DNA of 64,000 nt from JAAXHB01 sp965214945 (GTDB lineage Bacteria; Actinomycetota; Acidimicrobiia; Acidimicrobiales; Aldehydirespiratoraceae): NCBI GenBank assembly GCA_965214945.1, contig OZ244029.1:1612001-1676000 (forward strand). Direction: 5' to 3'. Shown here piece by piece: positions 24,535 through 33,667 of this stretch (position 1 is its first letter; every line of letters starts with the position of its first letter). The position numbers were made by a program, and so were the translations under genes. The notes beneath the pieces are model-generated. The model made no database searches and had not been told where the DNA came from. It saw nothing but the letters and a program-made list of their open reading frames with translations.

Positions 24535-25292
24535 CGTCCGCTCTGGCTCAAGCCCACGCCGCTCATAAGACGGACCATGCGCGTTGTCAGGGCATCCGCG
24601 GACTGTCCCGCGACGGAGAACTCGTCAACAATCCTGCCGTGTACGAGCACTCCGATGGTGTCGCACACTTGGATCAGGTCGGTGAAGCGGTGGCTCACCA
24701 AGATGATGGCCACACCTCGCTCCTTGAGGCGCTCTATCAGCTCCAGCAGCGTCCCCACTTTGTCAACGGAGAGCGCAGCAGTGGGCTCGTCCATCAGTAG
24801 GAGCCTGGGATTGAACTCAAGGGCGCGGGCCACTGCCACCAGCTGGCGCTCGCCGCCCGATAGTGACTGCACCTGCCGATCGACTGACATGTCCGCCCCG
24901 AGTGACATCAGTACTTCCCGGGCCTGAGCCCGCATACGTCGATGGTCCAGAAAAGCGAGTGCCCCGAGTCGGCGCTTGCGCATCTCTCGTCCGAGGAAGA
25001 TGTTGGCCGTTGAGTCCAAGTCCTCGCAGAGCGCAAGATCCTGGAAGATCATCTCCACTCCGGCGAGTCGAGCGTCGATCTCGGTGTGGAAGTCCACGGT
25101 GCTACCCGCAAGGCGAATCTCGCCGGCGTCGGGACGGTGCACCCCGCTCAGGATCTTGAGCATGGTGGACTTGCCGGCACCGTTGTCGCCTACCAGCCCG
25201 TAGCAGTGAGCGGCGTCCACAGATAGCGACACGCCGTCGAGCACTTCCACCGCGCCGAAAGACTTCCGAATGTCGTTGACCTCGAGGATCAT
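24528..25292 (-). CDS. Sugar ABC transporter ATP-binding protein (single-domain, RbsA/XylG-like)
   Basis: About 254 residues forming one ABC domain: Walker A 'GDNGAGKST', signature 'LSGGERQLVAVARAL', Walker B 'LLLMDEPTAALS' and the His-switch in 'ILVSHRF'. The ribose-type family usually has two fused ABC domains, but this member has one and presumably dimerises. The start at 25292 ('MILEVNDIRKSFG') is typical; a GTG 36 bases upstream gives a non-homologous extension. A long hairpin separates it from the binding-protein gene. Confidence 0.86.
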   Translation of the reverse strand: MILEVNDIRKSFGAVEVLDGVSLSVDAAHCYGLVGDNGAGKSTMLKILSGVHRPDAGEIRLAGSTVDFHTEIDARLAGVEMIFQDLALCEDLDSTANIFLGREMRKRRLGALAFLDHRRMRAQAREVLMSLGADMSVDRQVQSLSGGERQLVAVARALEFNPRLLLMDEPTAALSVDKVGTLLELIERLKERGVAIILVSHRFTDLIQVCDTIGVLVHGRIVDEFSVAGQSADALTTRMVRLMSGVGLSQSGRC

Positions 25293-25341
25293 CTCGTCGC
25301 TGTCTCTGTCAACATCTGCGAAATGCACCGAACCGGTCTGT

Positions 25342-25387
25342 CGGCCTGCTCCTGCCTCAAGCGAAGTTCCTAGACAGGAGCAGGCCG
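25342..25387 (-). terminator. Intercistronic attenuator hairpin after the binding-protein gene
   Basis: CGGCCTGCTCCTG (25342-25354) pairs perfectly over 13 bases with CAGGAGCAGGCCG (25375-25387) across a 20-base loop. It lies 12 bases after the binding-protein stop and before the ATPase start. Such hairpins protect the upstream message or partly terminate, giving an excess of binding protein over membrane components. Confidence 0.7.
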
Positions 25388-25398
25388 CCGGACAGGCC

Positions 25399-26652
25399 TC
25401 AGGAGGGAAGCTCTCCTACGAACGTCCCGTCCTCGAGATAGAAGTCCGAGACGTTGTCGCGGTCGAGGTACACGTGGCTGATGTGTATCTCCTGCGGAAC
25501 GGACTTGCCTTCAAGGATGTCAATCAGCGCTGCTACAGCGAAGTTCCCGTAGAATTCTGGGAAATAGGCTGCAGTTCCCAAGAACCTGGTCTGCTCGACG
25601 GGTCCTTCGTACAGGCGCTCGATGGCGTTCAACTCTCCGCCCTGACCCGAAGCGATGCCGTCTCTACCGGCTTGCTCGAGAGCGCGCGACATTGGCACGG
25701 TCACGACATCGTCGAGCGACGCGGCCAGCGGGTGCAGAGCGTCGGGGTTGCCCGTCAGCCAGTCGAGCGTGGCCTGGAGACCCTGCTCAGTGGATCCGTC
25801 AACCGGTATGCGGACAACCCGGTCGTCGGGGATGTCGCACACCGCCTGGATGCCCTGCTGGAAGCCCACCAGGCGTAGGTCCGGGGCTTCGCCTGCGGTG
25901 AGGTTCTCGCCGAGAAGGATCCATACGTCCTCGCAGTTCCATGTGGCCTTGGCGTGAAGCCCCGCGTTGATTCCGCTGATCGCGCCGGACGTGAAGTTGT
26001 CAGCCCCGAAGAAGATCGCGTTGGGGTGGTAGACGTCCATGTTGATCACAGGGACTTTGGCCTCGTTGTAGAGGGCCATCGAGGACTCGGCCGCCGCGGA
26101 CTGCCAGTTGGGGAAGATGACCCCGTCCGGATTGAGCTGGAGCACCGTCTCAGTGCACGCGAGCGCCTTTGCGGGGTCGAACTCGATGTCGCAGTTGCCG
26201 ACCACGGAGGCGCCGGCCGCTTCTGCCGTGGCGATCGTGGAGTTCTCAAGCAGCGTCGAGAACTCGAGCGCCGCCCACGGGTTTGACCAGCCGATCTGCC
26301 AGTCCTGTGAGGCGGTCCTCGGCGAAGCATCGAACGGCGGCGCCGGATCGGTGCCGTCTTGCTCGAACATGCCCGTGTCGAAGTTGTACTTCCACAAGAA
26401 CACCTCGTCGGGCGGCAATGCCCCCAGGATGCCACCGCGGGGGCCGGGCAGCGGGTATTCCACGCCGTCGACCTCAAGTGTGAATCCCCCCTCGGGCTCT
26501 GGCGCCGCCTCGGGCTCCGGCTCCGGCGCCGCCTCGGGCTCCGGCGCTGCCTCGGGCTCGCTGTCGGAGTCGTCGTCTCCGCAAGCGGCGGCTATCAGCG
26601 CTAAAACCGTCAGCGCGGCAAACGCCCAGACGATCGGCCTCGTGGTCCTCAT
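25399..26652 (-). CDS. Sugar ABC transporter substrate-binding lipoprotein
   Basis: A 417-residue type I periplasmic-type binding protein. The signal peptide ends at the lipobox 'LIAAAC' (Cys24), followed by a 45-residue acidic Pro/Glu/Ala linker built from repeated 'EPEAAP' units. The core has 'DPAKALACTETVLQLNPDGVI' in the first domain and 'ALHPLAASLDDVVTVPMSRAL' in the second. It binds the substrate outside the membrane for the permease and ATPase genes that follow. AAGGAG lies 6 bases before the ATG. L-rhamnose or a related deoxy sugar is inferred from rhaM. Confidence 0.87.
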   Translation of the reverse strand: MRTTRPIVWAFAALTVLALIAAACGDDDSDSEPEAAPEPEAAPEPEPEAAPEPEGGFTLEVDGVEYPLPGPRGGILGALPPDEVFLWKYNFDTGMFEQDGTDPAPPFDASPRTASQDWQIGWSNPWAALEFSTLLENSTIATAEAAGASVVGNCDIEFDPAKALACTETVLQLNPDGVIFPNWQSAAAESSMALYNEAKVPVINMDVYHPNAIFFGADNFTSGAISGINAGLHAKATWNCEDVWILLGENLTAGEAPDLRLVGFQQGIQAVCDIPDDRVVRIPVDGSTEQGLQATLDWLTGNPDALHPLAASLDDVVTVPMSRALEQAGRDGIASGQGGELNAIERLYEGPVEQTRFLGTAAYFPEFYGNFAVAALIDILEGKSVPQEIHISHVYLDRDNVSDFYLEDGTFVGELPS

Positions 26653-27107
26653 GATGGCTCCTTATGAGTTGTCTCTTAGGTTGAGTCACGTCAACTACTG
26701 AATCTGGCACGCTAACACGCGCCTTTCGCAACCGACAAGGAGGGTGCCAGCGGCGCTGACGCGTGGCTACGGGGCAGCCGCCCTGCTCTGGCTGCGCCTC
26801 AGCCCGCTGAGGCGTGAGAACGTGGCTTTCAGAATGTCGACCCTGAGCAGAGGCGGTAGCTGGGCCAGGCGGCGTGTCGGAGGGGCAAGTTTAACCCAAA
26901 GTACACGCGCCCCGTGGAGGGTAGAGCTGGTCGCTGCGTGACGCGAAGTGCCTGGTCAGTGGCTCGAATGGGTGATCTGCACACGGCATCTCGGACCCTG
27001 GAGCCCTAGACAATCTGAGAGGTTCTCGTTACACGTACGCGTGTGTGCATGCCACTCCCGCGCGGCTTCGACGTCGGCATGGCAATCGCTGGATCGTGGG
27101 CGGCGAA
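26653..27107. other. Non-coding stretch at the left border of the island
   Basis: I see no supportable gene here. The first 90 bases should contain the promoter of the minus-strand sugar transporter, but no clear hexamer pair stands out. A degenerate copy of the tRNA-Leu 3' end lies at 26874-26897. The remainder has short broken frames only. Confidence 0.5.
26874..26897 (+). other. Candidate degenerate attachment site (copy of tRNA-Leu 3' end)
   Basis: GTGTCGGAGGGG is identical to 62258-62269, the 3' end of the tRNA-Leu gene as read on the plus strand. The next 12 bases match at 8 positions (20 of 24 overall). It marks the point where native-looking genes stop and decayed genes begin, and it is in the same orientation as the right-hand copy. 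Chance similarity is not excluded. Confidence 0.4.
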
Positions 27108-27560
27108 GCCACAGGCATTCCGGCTGCGCATCTTGAAAAGGACTTCTGGGTGACCGAGGTGCGCTGCTGAGCACACGACAGGGATCGGCGCCGAGACCAA
27201 CCCAGCGACCGTGACCAAGGGGATCAAGCGCACCGACCAAAGGGAATCAAGCGCACCGCCAGCTTCACCTACCCGACCGCCCACGCGGCCGGCTATCTCA
27301 GATCGGGCGTGCTAATAGAGCTTGGACCCATGGTGGCGCAGTCCTCCCACCGCCGGCTCTCCATCCAATCGCTCATTGCCGAACACGCCGATAGCACCGG
27401 TCTGCCCGTGGACTTCGTCGAAGCCGTTCCCGTGAGCATCCTGTTGCTCGAGCCGGTCCACACCCTCGTCGAGAAACTCGTCCTCCTCCACCACGCCGCG
27501 ACCGAGGGCGACGACCAACGAAGGACGGAACGGTGGTTCGGGAGCTCATCCGGCCGACCG
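27108..27560 (+). pseudogene. Decayed AbiEii/AbiGii-type nucleotidyltransferase toxin gene
   Basis: Segments of the AbiEii family survive in one frame. 'GIPAAHLEKDFWVTEV' (27114-27161) is the N-terminal motif, followed by a stop at 27168 and loss of the central nucleotidyltransferase core. From 27243 'KRTASFTYPTAHAAGYLRSG' and 'VLIELGPM' resume, ending in 'LLEPVHTLVEKLVLLHHAA', the family's C-terminal motif. An imperfect 23-bp duplication lies near 27211-27253. AbiEii is the toxin of a type IV abortive-infection toxin-antitoxin pair; this copy cannot work. Confidence 0.7.
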
Positions 27561-28274
27561 CACAAGCATCATCGATCGAGGAATGCTGCAACCGGGTACT
27601 CGCTCATGCAGACCTGCTCTAGTCGCCGCTGCAGTCGGGCCGCCCCTCCGGCCGTGCGCCCGACAACTGCGAATGGATTCAGACGACTTCTCCGGCGTTC
27701 GTCACAGACACCATGACGAGCTAATCTCACATGTTGAGGGCCATATCGAGAAGGCGAACACCATCATCGACCGCCGGAACGAGTCGTTGACCGACCGCTG
27801 CGAAGCCGAGGCCAGGACGCATGTCGCATGGCGCCACAGGGCTGCGGAGGCCGACGAAAAACCTCGAGAGAGAATATCGAGGCGAACGACAGCCCGGCGT
27901 AAACGGCTACTCGGTCCTTCGATTCGAGTGGCTTGAGGACGCAGACGAACCGCTCGGCCCAACGACGCGGCTCGGTGACGCTCTCCAGATGGCGCCCACA
28001 TCCACATCTGTGCGTGCCACCGAATTGCGGTAACCGTCCACTAAGGCGGCCAGACGATCGAGCGATCGTTCCGCCGGGGGCCACCATTCAACGACTACGA
28101 CGTTGGGCCCTCGGCCCTCGGGGCTTCGACTTGCCCAAGAGCCAGCGCCGGTTCATGAGCTGGGTGTCGCCGGGACCGGTGGCATCGCCGATTCAACGTA
28201 TCTGGGATCTCCTCTGGTCAGAGTGAAGGCTCCGCCAAGCTGCCCTCGGACCCTGTTCTCCTCAGGCGAATGAC
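27561..28274. other. Degenerate stretch, no intact gene
   Basis: The stretch has short open frames in several phases and no ribosome binding sites or recognisable domains. One segment near 27895-27935 reads 'NGYSVLRFEWLE', faintly like the C-terminus of DUF559 proteins that accompany AbiE systems. The similarity is too short to rely on. I regard the stretch as decayed coding DNA of the island border. Confidence 0.45.
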
Positions 28275-28982
28275 TCAGTCGCCTGGTGTCGGAGACACAG
28301 CCCAGCACGCCTCGATCTCATCTAGCATACGGACTTCTCCGAAGAAACGATCGATCGTCCTGAGGGTTGCCTCATGACTCGCGTCGTCGTATGTCGCGGT
28401 GCCATCAGAGCTGAAGACGACGTAGTAGTCACGCATGAACGCCTCTCTCGCAGTCGTCTCCACACAAACGTTTGAAGCAACACCACAGAGCGCAACCGTC
28501 CGGATTCCTTTAGCTCGCAGTATTACTTCCAGATCGGTGTTGTGAAAGGCATTGAAGCGATGCTTGGTAACAATTGGATCATCTGGCTGAGGCGCAATGG
28601 TCTGGTAGAACTCCCAACCAAAGGAACCCTCAGCGCAGACCTCACGAGTGGTGTAGCTACCAGCGCGCCTCCTCGTTGCCTGCTCCAACCAGGCATCGCT
28701 GAGATAGTGGTTGGTTGCCGTGGAGTAGACGTTCCGAACAAATATGACGAGCACGCCCGCTTCTCGCGCCATGGCGATGGTTCCGGGAATCCTGCCTGCC
28801 ATAGCCTGGACCGCACCTAGAGGGTGCCCCTCGGCAGCCATCATCCCGTCTGGGCTGCAGAAGTCGTTTTGAACATCGATTACAATGAGAGCGGTATGGG
28901 CAGGCTCGAGCTTGTCCTTGAGATTCCAAAGGATACTTCCGCGCGCTAGGCGCTCTGCCGCTACTAATGCTTCGTCGCTCAT
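28275..28982 (-). CDS. Isochorismatase-family cysteine hydrolase
   Basis: A 235-residue hydrolase with the full catalytic triad: Asp36 ('VIDVQNDFC'), Lys140 ('IVTKHRFNAF') and Cys173 ('GVASNVCVETTAREA'). Relatives hydrolyse amides or ureido bonds (nicotinamidase, maleamate amidase, N-carbamoylsarcosine amidase, biuret hydrolase) as well as isochorismate. ATG 28982 overlaps the stop of the molybdenum hydroxylase large subunit (ATGA), so they are translated together. An amide or ureido intermediate produced after ring hydroxylation is a reasonable substrate class. Confidence 0.85.
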   Translation of the reverse strand: MSDEALVAAERLARGSILWNLKDKLEPAHTALIVIDVQNDFCSPDGMMAAEGHPLGAVQAMAGRIPGTIAMAREAGVLVIFVRNVYSTATNHYLSDAWLEQATRRRAGSYTTREVCAEGSFGWEFYQTIAPQPDDPIVTKHRFNAFHNTDLEVILRAKGIRTVALCGVASNVCVETTAREAFMRDYYVVFSSDGTATYDDASHEATLRTIDRFFGEVRMLDEIEACWAVSPTPGD

Positions 28983-31354
28983 GGTGAATGCCCTTCTTGC
29001 GCGCTCCGGATCTGTTCCCGGAGCCAACGCGGTGCGATCGGCGTCCGGTTGACCTGGATACCAAAAGGAGACAACGCGTCGGTCACAGCGTTCGCGATCG
29101 CGGCCGGAGCGTTGATTGCACCACCCTCCCCCATTCCCTTGACACCCCCCAGGGTGTATGGCGATGGTGATTCGATATGGATCGTGTCGATGGACGGCAC
29201 ATCTGATGCGCTCGGTACGACGTAGTCCAACAGCGTGACCGCAAGCGGCTGCCCATACTCATCGTACGGAATCTCCTCCAGGAGTGCGTGACCGATCCCT
29301 TGCGCTACGCCGCCGTGGATCTGGCCCTCGACAAGGAGGGGATTGATGATCGTCCCGCAGTCCTCAACAACCACGTAGCGGAGCAGCTCGACGAGCCCTG
29401 TAGAGACATCAACACTCACCTCAACGCCGTGCAGGGCGTTGCTGAAGCACCCCGGATCCGGCCCTCGGTAACGACGTGTCGCCTCGAGCCCAGGATCCAG
29501 ATCAGCTGGGAGGCGTTGCCCTTGGTGGTAGCTTGCTCTGGAAATGTCCGCGAGAGTCATGCTCACGTTTGGCGTTCCGGCAATGGAAACGGCCCCAGCG
29601 TCGTACACGCAGTCCGCCGCAGCCGCCTCCATGAGCGCCGCTGCCACCTGCACCGCTTTGGCACGCACATCAAGTGCCGCTTCGATGACAGCGCCACCGC
29701 CATAGACCATGCTGCGACTCGCCCACGTTCCGAATCCGTATGGCGACGAGGCGGTGTCCCCGAAGTTCACGCTGATCGCGTCCATTTCCACACCGAGAAC
29801 GTCGGCCGCAAGCTGCGCGAGCGACGTCTCGTGGCCTTGTCCATGACTGTGAGTGCCGACGAAAATGCTCACGGCTCCGTCGGGCTCAACTTTCACATTG
29901 GCGGATTCGTAGCCCAGTCCGATGTCGATCCCCTTCTTGGAAACCTCCTCTGGCCCCAGTGAGTTGTGCTCCACCGCGGCGGCGAATCCAACGCCTCGAT
30001 ACTCCCCTGCCTTTCTGAGCGCGCGGTGTCGAGCGCGCAGCTCTTCCAGATCGAAGAACTCGCGCATTCGGGCGAGGCTCTCCAGGGAGCTTCCGCTCGC
30101 GAACCGCAGGCCGACCGGTGTGGTGAAGGGGTACTGCGCCACCGTGTTGCGTTCCCGAACATCGAGGGGATCGAGGTCGAGGTCGAGGGCGACCTGATCG
30201 ATGACGCGCTCCATTGAGAAGCAAGCCATCACACGCCCAACGCCACGATACGGACCCATTGGAGGCTTGTTGGTCGCCATCGCGAACACCGATCGCCGGT
30301 AGGCGCCGATGTCGTAGGGACCGGTGACGTTCTCGGATGCCTGTCCAGAGTCGAGTGCCGCTGTGTAAGGCCAGGGAGCATTGGCGCCGTTGTCGGCCCA
30401 GATCTTGACATCTACCACCGTGATTAGGCCCTCATCGTCGAAACCGACCACAAGATCGTGACGTTGCTCGCGACCGTGCATCGAGGTCACCAGATCCTCG
30501 CGCCGGTCGCTTATCCACTGGACGGGACGTCGGAGGCGCCGCGCTGCCTCGCAGACAACGAGGTCTTCCGGATAGACGATCAGCTTGGCACCGAAGCCTC
30601 CCCCCACATCCGGAGAGATCACCCGTATGTGCGCCTCGGGAAGCTGAAGGAAACGAGCCAGCCCGGTTCGGAAGAGATGGGGCGCCTGATGAGATACCCA
30701 GACCGTCAGGTCGCCGTCGACTACGGAAGCCGACGCAGCCACGACTCGGGGCTCCAGCGGCATGGGTGCGACTCGTTGGCTCTCGAACCGCACCTCGAGC
30801 GTGTGTGGACTCGACGCGAGCGCGGAGTCGACGTCACCCCGGTCCTCGATCTCGAAGTGGTTGTAGATGTTGGAGCCAACCGTCGAGTGCAGCTGCGGAG
30901 CGTCAGCACTCAAGGCATCGTCGATGCTTCGGACTACCGGGAGATCGTCTATCTCGACGTCGATGAGTTCGACCGCGTCCTCGGCGATGTAGCGGTCTTT
31001 TGCGACCACCGCGGCGATTGGTTCACCGACCCAGCGAACGACGTCCTTAGCCAGCGGGTGGTACTCGCAGTTGGCGTAGCCTTCCGAGTCGGAGGCTGCG
31101 ACCATGGGAGCGACGGTGTCGGCGATGTCTTCCCATGTGTAGACGGCGAGAACGTCCGGAAGAGCCTGCGCCTCCGTGGCATCGATCCGGCCGAGACGAG
31201 CGTGAGCCAGATCTGACCGGACGAAGGCCACATGCGCTGCACCAGTGGGGGCCAAATCGGCGACAAACTGCCCACGCCCGCGAAGCAGGCGGGCGTCTTC
31301 GCGCCGACGGACTCGCTGACCCACGAACTTGTTCGTATCGAACGTCGTCATCAC
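28979..31354 (-). CDS. Molybdenum hydroxylase large (molybdopterin-binding) subunit, xanthine dehydrogenase/CoxL family
   Basis: The 791 residues have the N-terminal 'VGQRVRRREDARLLRGRGQFVAD' of CoxL/aldehyde-oxidase-type subunits, 'SPDVGGGFGAK' for the cofactor loop, 'GPYRGVGRVMACFSMER' and the C-terminal 'GVKGMGEGGAINAP' with the catalytic Glu. The AYxCSFR loop of true CO dehydrogenase is absent, so it should hydroxylate an aldehyde or N-heterocycle with water as oxygen donor. It works with the FeS and FAD subunits encoded next to it, all with 4-base overlaps. Confidence 0.88.
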   Translation of the reverse strand: MMTTFDTNKFVGQRVRRREDARLLRGRGQFVADLAPTGAAHVAFVRSDLAHARLGRIDATEAQALPDVLAVYTWEDIADTVAPMVAASDSEGYANCEYHPLAKDVVRWVGEPIAAVVAKDRYIAEDAVELIDVEIDDLPVVRSIDDALSADAPQLHSTVGSNIYNHFEIEDRGDVDSALASSPHTLEVRFESQRVAPMPLEPRVVAASASVVDGDLTVWVSHQAPHLFRTGLARFLQLPEAHIRVISPDVGGGFGAKLIVYPEDLVVCEAARRLRRPVQWISDRREDLVTSMHGREQRHDLVVGFDDEGLITVVDVKIWADNGANAPWPYTAALDSGQASENVTGPYDIGAYRRSVFAMATNKPPMGPYRGVGRVMACFSMERVIDQVALDLDLDPLDVRERNTVAQYPFTTPVGLRFASGSSLESLARMREFFDLEELRARHRALRKAGEYRGVGFAAAVEHNSLGPEEVSKKGIDIGLGYESANVKVEPDGAVSIFVGTHSHGQGHETSLAQLAADVLGVEMDAISVNFGDTASSPYGFGTWASRSMVYGGGAVIEAALDVRAKAVQVAAALMEAAAADCVYDAGAVSIAGTPNVSMTLADISRASYHQGQRLPADLDPGLEATRRYRGPDPGCFSNALHGVEVSVDVSTGLVELLRYVVVEDCGTIINPLLVEGQIHGGVAQGIGHALLEEIPYDEYGQPLAVTLLDYVVPSASDVPSIDTIHIESPSPYTLGGVKGMGEGGAINAPAAIANAVTDALSPFGIQVNRTPIAPRWLREQIRSAQEGHSP

Positions 31355-31833
31355 CTATCACCTGCCGGGTTCACAGCATCCGCAACCGCCTCGACAATGT
31401 GTTGGTATCCGGTGCATCGGCAGATGTTGCCACCGAGTCCTTCGCGGATCTCGCGTTCGGTGAGGTCGGCACCGTGCCGATCGATCAGCTCCTGAGCGAC
31501 CATGACGATGCCCGGTGTGCAGAAGCCGCACTGGAGACCATGTCGGTGCCAGAGCGCTTCCTGCAGGCGTGTGAGCTGACCGTCAACACCCAGGCCCTCG
31601 ACGGTGGTAACTCGGCGATTGTGGGCCTGGACGGCGAACATCAGGCACGAACGAGCAGTTGAGCCGTCGATCACGACGGTGCAGGCACCGCAGACACCAT
31701 GCTCGCAGCCCACGTGCGTGCCCGTGAACCCAGCCTCGCGCAGGAAATCGGACAACAGGGTCCTTGGGACGACCGCGCGCTCGACGACCTCGCCGTTGAC
31801 CGATATAGCAACTCGCGGGGCCGATTCGGTCAT
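31351..31833 (-). CDS. Molybdenum hydroxylase small [2Fe-2S] subunit
   Basis: A 160-residue two-domain ferredoxin. The plant-type cluster motif is 'GCEHGVCGACTV', and the second cluster uses 'CGFCTPGIVM' and 'CRCTGYQHI'. It carries electrons from the molybdenum centre to the FAD subunit. The stop overlaps the large-subunit start and its start overlaps the FAD-subunit stop. The gene order M-S-L is that of cox-type operons. Confidence 0.92.
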   Translation of the reverse strand: MTESAPRVAISVNGEVVERAVVPRTLLSDFLREAGFTGTHVGCEHGVCGACTVVIDGSTARSCLMFAVQAHNRRVTTVEGLGVDGQLTRLQEALWHRHGLQCGFCTPGIVMVAQELIDRHGADLTEREIREGLGGNICRCTGYQHIVEAVADAVNPAGDR

Positions 31834-32687
31834 TGCCGCACCTCATCTCGCAGCCAACTGAGCGCTGCGCGGGTGAGGGTCTGCGCCGCCTCATCGCTGT
31901 AAAGATCCTCCGGGCGAACGCTGCGCACATCATGAGATGTGGCCTCGTTCAGATCGGCCTCGGTCACATCGTCGGGCGGTGCTCCGTTCAAGACCTGCTC
32001 CGCGGCCGTCAATCGGAATGGGGTAGGGCCGATCGCGTACGACACGAGCCTGAGGTCGTGGAGGCGACCACCACGGAGCTCAACAGCAGATGCGAGTCCA
32101 GCGAGCGCGTAATCGCCCGGTCGCCGCGTGATGTCGAACATCGCGCATCGGTGGGCGACGCCGCATCGTGGCCACACAACACTCTCGATGAGCTCGTCGT
32201 CGGCCAAAGCCGTGATATAGGGGCCTTCGAAGAAGTCAGCCGCTTCCACGGTGCGTCGCCCTGCGGACGACGTGATCTCCACGATCGCGTCGAGCGCCAT
32301 CGCAACCGCCGGCACCTCTGCGGCCGGATCCGCGTGCGCGACGCTCCCTCCGATCGTGCCCCGGTTGCGAATCGTCCGGTGGGCAACACGTGGGATCGCG
32401 TCCGCAAGCAAGGGCACTGCATCGGCGACGAGAGGATCGTCTTCAGCGTCTGCGTATGTCGTCATCGCTGCGATGCGCACCTGATCGCCGCTGACATCTA
32501 CGCCGGCGAGGTCCGTCACATCGCCTAGATCGATGATGTGTGCGGGCGTGGACAGCCGCATGTTCATGAGCGCTACCAGGCTCTGACCTCCCGCCAGTAG
32601 TTTCGCGTCGTCGCCAAACTCGGAGAGTAGATCGTGCACCTCGCTCACCGTGGCCGGGCGGTGGTAGTCGAAGACTGCGGGCTTCAT
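31830..32687 (-). CDS. Molybdenum hydroxylase medium FAD-binding subunit (CoxM-like)
   Basis: A 285-residue FAD-binding subunit of the PCMH/CoxM type: 'FDYHRPATVSEVHDLLSEF' at the start, 'KLLAGGQSLVALMNMRL' for FAD binding and 'IRNRGTIGGSVAHADPAAE' as the second FAD motif. It passes electrons from the FeS subunit to an external acceptor. The start overlaps the stop of an ABC permease gene upstream by 4 bases, which ties the oxidoreductase to the importer in one operon. Confidence 0.9.
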   Translation of the reverse strand: MKPAVFDYHRPATVSEVHDLLSEFGDDAKLLAGGQSLVALMNMRLSTPAHIIDLGDVTDLAGVDVSGDQVRIAAMTTYADAEDDPLVADAVPLLADAIPRVAHRTIRNRGTIGGSVAHADPAAEVPAVAMALDAIVEITSSAGRRTVEAADFFEGPYITALADDELIESVVWPRCGVAHRCAMFDITRRPGDYALAGLASAVELRGGRLHDLRLVSYAIGPTPFRLTAAEQVLNGAPPDDVTEADLNEATSHDVRSVRPEDLYSDEAAQTLTRAALSWLRDEVRQ

Positions 32688-33667
32688 GCTCGACTGCCCC
32701 CGCCGCTTGCACCATGTAGGAACTGACGTAGCCGTTGCTCCAACGTGGGGGGTTCGAGGGGCCGGTAGTCCAACCCGACGGCGCGCGGAGCGGCCGCGCC
32801 CCGTGCACCGACTACCAACATAACGAGGACAACCAGCCAGGGTAGGGCGCCGAGCAGCTGCACGGGGATATCGACGTGATCCTGGAGTCGAAGCTGCAGT
32901 GATTCGGACATCCCGAAAATCAACGCAGCTGCGATCACCCAGGGCACGCGCCAGCGGCCGAGAATCACCACGGCGATAGCGACGAAACCTCGACCGTTGA
33001 CCTGTCCAGGCGTGAACGAGCCAATGGCCCCCATACTCAATGCGGCCCCGCCGATACCGGCCGCTGCTCCACAGAACAGGACCGCTGCGAAGCGAACGCG
33101 GATGGGGTCGATTCCCTTACCAGCCACGACGGACGGATCGTGCCCGGTTGCCGTGACGATGAGGCCCGCTTCGGTCCGGCTGAGGAACCACCAGCTAACC
33201 AGCGCAAACGCCAACAGCAGCCAATAGAAGAAGTTCTGCTCGAACACGGCCTCTCCAACAACAGGGATCGAAGATAGGCCCGGCACCGACCAACGCTCCG
33301 GAAGCTGCATGCTCTCGATGACGACTCGCTCCGATGCTCGCTGGGCCGCCAGGAAGTTCACGATCCCGAGCGTGACGAACAGCACCGCAAAGCCACTAAT
33401 GATCTGCCCGGCCCCGATCCTCACCGCGAGCAGGGCCATGACCGCCGCCGCCACGGCGCCAACCGCTGCAGCCGCCAACACACCGACCGTCGTGCTGCCG
33501 TAACCCGCAGCGACAGTCAGACCAACGAATCCTCCCGCCGCCATGTACGCCTCGAGCCCGAGATTCAACACACCCGCTCGCTCGGCCACGGCCTCGCCGA
33601 TCGCGGCGAAGCCAACCGGCACCATCAGACGGATTCCCGACGCGAGCAGACTCTCCCAGAACTCCAC
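32684..33667 (-). CDS. BMP-type ABC transporter permease 2 (nucleoside/purine-type)
   Basis: A 327-residue permease with about eight to ten membrane segments. 'AERAGVLNLGLEAYMAAGGFVGL' is the signature of the second permease of BmpA/PnrA-type nucleoside importers, and 'GRGFVAIAVVILGRWRVPWVI' is the conserved C-terminal loop. GTG 33667 is chosen as start because it shares its first base with the upstream permease stop (TAG/GTG) and begins the homologous region. It pairs with the permease at 33667-34689. Confidence 0.87.
   Translation of the reverse strand: MEFWESLLASGIRLMVPVGFAAIGEAVAERAGVLNLGLEAYMAAGGFVGLTVAAGYGSTTVGVLAAAAVGAVAAAVMALLAVRIGAGQIISGFAVLFVTLGIVNFLAAQRASERVVIESMQLPERWSVPGLSSIPVVGEAVFEQNFFYWLLLAFALVSWWFLSRTEAGLIVTATGHDPSVVAGKGIDPIRVRFAAVLFCGAAAGIGGAALSMGAIGSFTPGQVNGRGFVAIAVVILGRWRVPWVIAAALIFGMSESLQLRLQDHVDIPVQLLGALPWLVVLVMLVVGARGAAAPRAVGLDYRPLEPPTLEQRLRQFLHGASGGGSRA

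Noticed and set aside
28979..32687. Aerobic carbon monoxide dehydrogenase (form I Cox)
   Set aside because: The subunit order fits, but the large subunit lacks the AYxCSFR loop that carries the copper-binding Cys, so CO oxidation is unlikely.
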